Source: Spirochaetales bacterium (lineage in GTDB: Bacteria; Spirochaetota; Spirochaetia; DTKZ01). From it: a stretch of 6,640 nucleotides of DNA. This document shows, one piece after another, positions 5,337 to 6,640 of the stretch. Location of the stretch: positions 1-6,640 of the forward strand of contig JAISQU010000095.1 of NCBI GenBank assembly GCA_031274005.1, in the 5' to 3' direction. Below the pieces are notes generated by a model. It was not told the origin of the DNA. It worked only from the letters and a program-made list of their open reading frames with translations, and did not search any database. Positions within the stretch are counted from its first letter, which is position 1. The number at the start of each line of letters is the position of its first letter. The position numbers and the translations under genes are program-made.

Positions 5337-5360
5337 ACTGTATTAACATCTCCGTGTCAA
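5332..5360 (-). promoter_or_regulatory. Promoter for the ferredoxin/NapH-like/arsR operon
   Basis: On the minus strand, TTGACA (5360-5355), a 17-bp spacer and TATATT (5337-5332) form a near-consensus sigma70-type promoter. The expected start near 5325 leaves a leader of about 25 bases before the ATG at 5299. Such a strong promoter fits control by repression. Confidence 0.8.
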
Positions 5361-5386
5361 GGGCAATAGTACCTTCATTCGCAAGA

Positions 5387-5453
5387 GGGTCCATACCCCG
5401 CCCTTTAGGGCGTTTTGAACCCGGTAAGGCTTTGTTTGTTGGGGTATGGACCC
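5387..5453. repeat. Long inverted repeat with 13-bp perfect arms
   Basis: GGGTCCATACCCC (5387-5399) is the exact reverse complement of GGGGTATGGACCC (5441-5453). The 41-base loop contains a second hairpin, GCCC-TTTA-GGGC (5400-5411), stacked directly on the first arm and followed by GTTTTG. It has no T-run at its outer end, so a terminator is unlikely. Possibilities are a structured small RNA, the remnant of a hairpin-ended insertion sequence, or a cruciform. I cannot assign it to a known family. Confidence 0.6.
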
Positions 5454-5473
5454 GCAGCTTGTCGCACAGCCGG

Positions 5474-5515
5474 TTAGCCGCTCATGCGCCTCAGTGACTC
5501 TTCCGTTAGTTCCAT
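5474..5515 (-). other. Micro-ORF of 13 codons with strong ribosome site
   Basis: The minus strand has GGGAGGGGAG (5527-5518) two bases before an ATG at 5515, followed by MELTEESLRRMSG and a TAA at 5476-5474. The ribosome site is stronger than that of most genes in the window. It could be a decayed gene start, a leader peptide ahead of the hairpin at 5387-5453, or a real small protein. No family is recognised and no promoter is clear. Confidence 0.25.
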
Positions 5516-5697
5516 ATCTCCCCTCCCGTAGATCAATATGGATTTACTATATCATGAAAGAGAGTAAGTGCTGTTGCCCTGCATACCTCATGCGCTTTAG
5601 CGCGCATTTAAATAGAACTCTGATCAAGTCCATTTTTTCCTGAATTTGTATTTGTATCAATGGGAAAATGTGAAGGCAGCTTCGGGAGGGGATTACC

Positions 5698-5910
5698 ATG
5701 AAAAACAGCGAAAAAATAACAGAAAAAGCTCTTGCGGCGGCCAGGGAAAGTATTCTGCAGAATACCAGCGATTTTGTAGAACCGGAGAAACGGGAACCCC
5801 GGTTTTTTGCTTCGCAAAAAAGGCGCACGGAAAAAGAAGTTGCACCCGTTTGTGTAAAGACGCTTACAAAATTGCTTTGCAATTTTTCAGGTCTGGTTTT
5901 CACGGCTTGA
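5698..5910 (+). CDS. Small hypothetical ORF running into repeat sequence (likely truncated gene start)
   Basis: The frame encodes 70 residues. The ATG has a very good ribosome site, GGAGGGG at 5685-5691, six bases upstream. The first 33 residues (MKNSEKITEKALAAARESIL then QNTSDFVEPEKRE) look like a normal hydrophilic, helix-prone protein start. From about codon 34 (5797) the frame enters DNA shared with the dispersed repeat family and becomes basic and unstructured. The likely reading is a gene whose 5' end was left when repeat sequence inserted or recombined behind it. It could also be a short real protein. I do not recognise the N-terminal family. Confidence 0.35.
   Translation: MKNSEKITEKALAAARESILQNTSDFVEPEKREPRFFASQKRRTEKEVAPVCVKTLTKLLCNFSGLVFTA
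5797..5830 (+). repeat. Fragment of the dispersed repeat family (palindrome segment)
   Basis: The sequence from CCCCGG through the palindrome TTTTTTGC-TTC-GCAAAAAA (5803-5821) to GGCGCACGG resembles the minus strand of 4085-4121, except that the stem is shortened by three pairs. It lies in the same orientation as the core fragment at 5913-5984 but on the wrong side of it, so the copy is rearranged. Confidence 0.55.
5868..5887 (+). terminator. Possible weak intrinsic terminator or palindrome
   Basis: AAAATTGC (5868-5875) and GCAATTTT (5879-5886) form a perfect 8-bp stem with a TTT loop and one more T. A-rich upstream and T-rich downstream arms fit a terminator, but the stem has only two G-C pairs. 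It lies inside the end of the small ORF at 5698-5910 and could end that transcript. Confidence 0.25.
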
Positions 5911-5912
5911 TT

Positions 5913-6000
5913 AGCCCGTGGGGCGCGAGGGATTGGAGGGGCGCGTAGCGGCCGCGCCAGCGGCGGAACCCCCGTAAAGCCCGGCGACGGCGTTTCGCCG
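5913..6000 (-). repeat. Second copy of the MITE-family core, without terminal repeats
   Basis: Positions 5913-5984 match the reverse complement of 4117-4190 closely, with a few substitutions and small length differences. The match includes the run from AGCGGCCGCGCCAGCGGCGG to AAAGCCCGG. A hairpin CGGCG-TTT-CGCCG (5988-6000) takes the place of the palindrome in the first copy, then GCGCGCGC follows. Neither GAGCCGG terminal repeat is present, so this copy is incomplete or a diverged subfamily. It lies between the truncated ORF and the tyrS promoter. Confidence 0.8.
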
Positions 6001-6027
6001 GCGCGCGCAAAACATCTTATTGGGGAC

Positions 6028-6056
6028 TGGAGTTTTTTCGCGTTTTTTTTTATACT
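6028..6056 (+). promoter_or_regulatory. Promoter for tyrS, apparently giving a leaderless transcript
   Basis: TATACT (6051-6056) is a good -10 box. TGGAGT (6028-6033) with a 17-bp spacer is a weak -35 box (three of six consensus bases), with a T-rich spacer. The predicted start is within a base or two of the ATG at 6063. Confidence 0.5.
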
Positions 6057-6062
6057 GCGCGT

Positions 6063-6640
6063 ATGAACAAGGCTTTGCAAACGCTCAAGGAGCGGGGGTT
6101 TATTCAGCAGTGTACGAATCTTGAGGGGCTTTCGGCGGCGATGGACGGGGGGGCTGTGGCTTTTTATGTTGGCTGCGATCCCACGGGGGCGAGTCTGCAT
6201 ATCGGGCATATGGTTCCGTTTTTCGCTTTGCGGCATTTGCGCGAGGCGGGGCATACGGGCATTGCGCTTGTGGGCGGGGGGACGGCGCGTATTGGCGACC
6301 CTTCGGGCAAGACGGAACTGCGCAGGGTTTTGTCCTACGAGCAGATTGACGCGAACGCGAGGGCTATTTCGGGCCAGCTTGACCGCTTTATCGGTTTTGA
6401 CGGGAGGACCGCTTTTACGGTGAATAACCGGGACTGGCTCGCGGGCTTGAATTATATTGATTTTTTGCGGGACATTGGCTCGCATTTTTCGGTGAACCGT
6501 ATGCTGACTTTTGAGTCGTACAGGAAGCGGCTGGAGACGGGTTTGACTTTTGTGGAGTTTAATTACCAGCTTTTGCAGAGTTACGATTTTCTTGAGTTGT
6601 ACCGGCGGCACGGCTGCCGTTTGCAGATTGGCGGGGACGA
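6063..6640 (+). CDS. tyrS: Tyrosyl-tRNA synthetase, N-terminal part (cut by window end)
   Basis: The first 192 codons are present without a stop; the frame continues past the window. TyrRS attaches tyrosine to its tRNA in the cytoplasm in an ATP-dependent reaction. The class I Rossmann domain is clear: AFYVGCDPTGASLHIGHMVP carries the tyrosine pocket and the exact HIGH motif at 46-49. GGGTARIGDPSGKTE follows near 79-93, and FNYQLLQSYDF leads to the QIGGD segment at the window edge. The KMSKS loop and the tRNA-binding domain lie beyond the window. The ATG at 6063 fits the family N-terminus (MNKALQTLKERGF). No Shine-Dalgarno sequence is visible, and a -10 box ends only six bases before the ATG, so the gene may be translated from a leaderless mRNA. 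There is no T-box leader, which argues against a typical Firmicute host. Confidence 0.95.
   Translation, partial: MNKALQTLKERGFIQQCTNLEGLSAAMDGGAVAFYVGCDPTGASLHIGHMVPFFALRHLREAGHTGIALVGGGTARIGDPSGKTELRRVLSYEQIDANARAISGQLDRFIGFDGRTAFTVNNRDWLAGLNYIDFLRDIGSHFSVNRMLTFESYRKRLETGLTFVEFNYQLLQSYDFLELYRRHGCRLQIGGD

Larger units (their letters stand above)
5306..5697. other. Intergenic region without a recognised gene
   Basis: This stretch holds the ferredoxin operon promoter and operator (5324-5360), the long inverted repeat (5387-5453), a micro-ORF (5474-5515, minus) and a small hairpin built on ATGCGC/GCGCAT (5590-5607). The remainder is AT-richer than its surroundings. I see no convincing protein-coding frame in it; the open frames here have no supporting starts or family resemblance. 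Confidence 0.6.

Noticed and set aside
5400..5430. tRNA-like T-arm (GGTTCAAA on the minus strand) in the long hairpin loop
   Set aside because: The flanking bases do not form a five-pair T-stem, and no acceptor, D or anticodon arms are found.
5547..6611. Long minus-strand frame of 354 codons
   Set aside because: It runs antisense to tyrS and through the repeat copy; its predicted protein is basic, Pro/Arg-rich and has no family character. The tyrS reading on the plus strand is unambiguous.

Overview
The window is a bacterial stretch of moderately high GC with compact, operon-like gene packing and clear Shine-Dalgarno sites. It carries genes typical of a strict anaerobe: an ECF metal transporter, a ferredoxin module and an orphan PTS permease. 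The partial tyrosyl-tRNA synthetase at the right end has no T-box leader, and its N-terminal sequence style reminds me of spirochaetes, especially Treponema. That assignment is a low-to-moderate-confidence impression, not a database result.

Layout from left to right. Positions 1-42 are the end of a dispersed repeat that abuts the stop codon of cbiO. Positions 45-2584 (minus strand) hold a cobalt/nickel ECF transporter operon, cbiM (with a fused PDGLE/CbiN-like domain), then cbiQ, then cbiO. Positions 2585-2952 are a divergent control region. It has a near-consensus promoter for each side, a set of inverted and direct GGGGAAAAA repeats placed exactly between the two -35 boxes, an attenuator-like leader for cbiM and a short, possibly self-pairing leader for the other gene. 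Positions 2953-4005 (plus) encode a PTS_EIIC_2/PfoR-like membrane protein. Positions 4019-4220 are a complete MITE-like element with 20-bp terminal inverted repeats and a 7-bp target duplication. Positions 4203-5299 (minus) form a three-gene operon: 2[4Fe-4S] ferredoxin, NapH-like 4Fe-4S membrane protein, and an ArsR-family repressor whose two cysteines sit where BigR/SqrR-type persulfide sensors carry theirs. A strong promoter with a palindrome across its -10 box drives it. Positions 5306-5697 are intergenic and hold a 13-bp-arm hairpin and a 13-codon micro-ORF. Positions 5698-6010 hold a small ORF running into a scrambled copy of the repeat family. Positions 6063-6640 are the 5' part of tyrS, apparently read from a leaderless or nearly leaderless transcript.

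The CbiMQO proteins import Co2+ or Ni2+. The ferredoxin and NapH-like proteins look like an electron-transfer pair at the membrane, probably autoregulated by the ArsR protein. The part most likely to be undescribed is this ferredoxin/NapH-like/dithiol-ArsR operon. The mobile element is also notable: it inserted between two genes whose 3' ends formerly overlapped and changed the C-terminus of the repressor.
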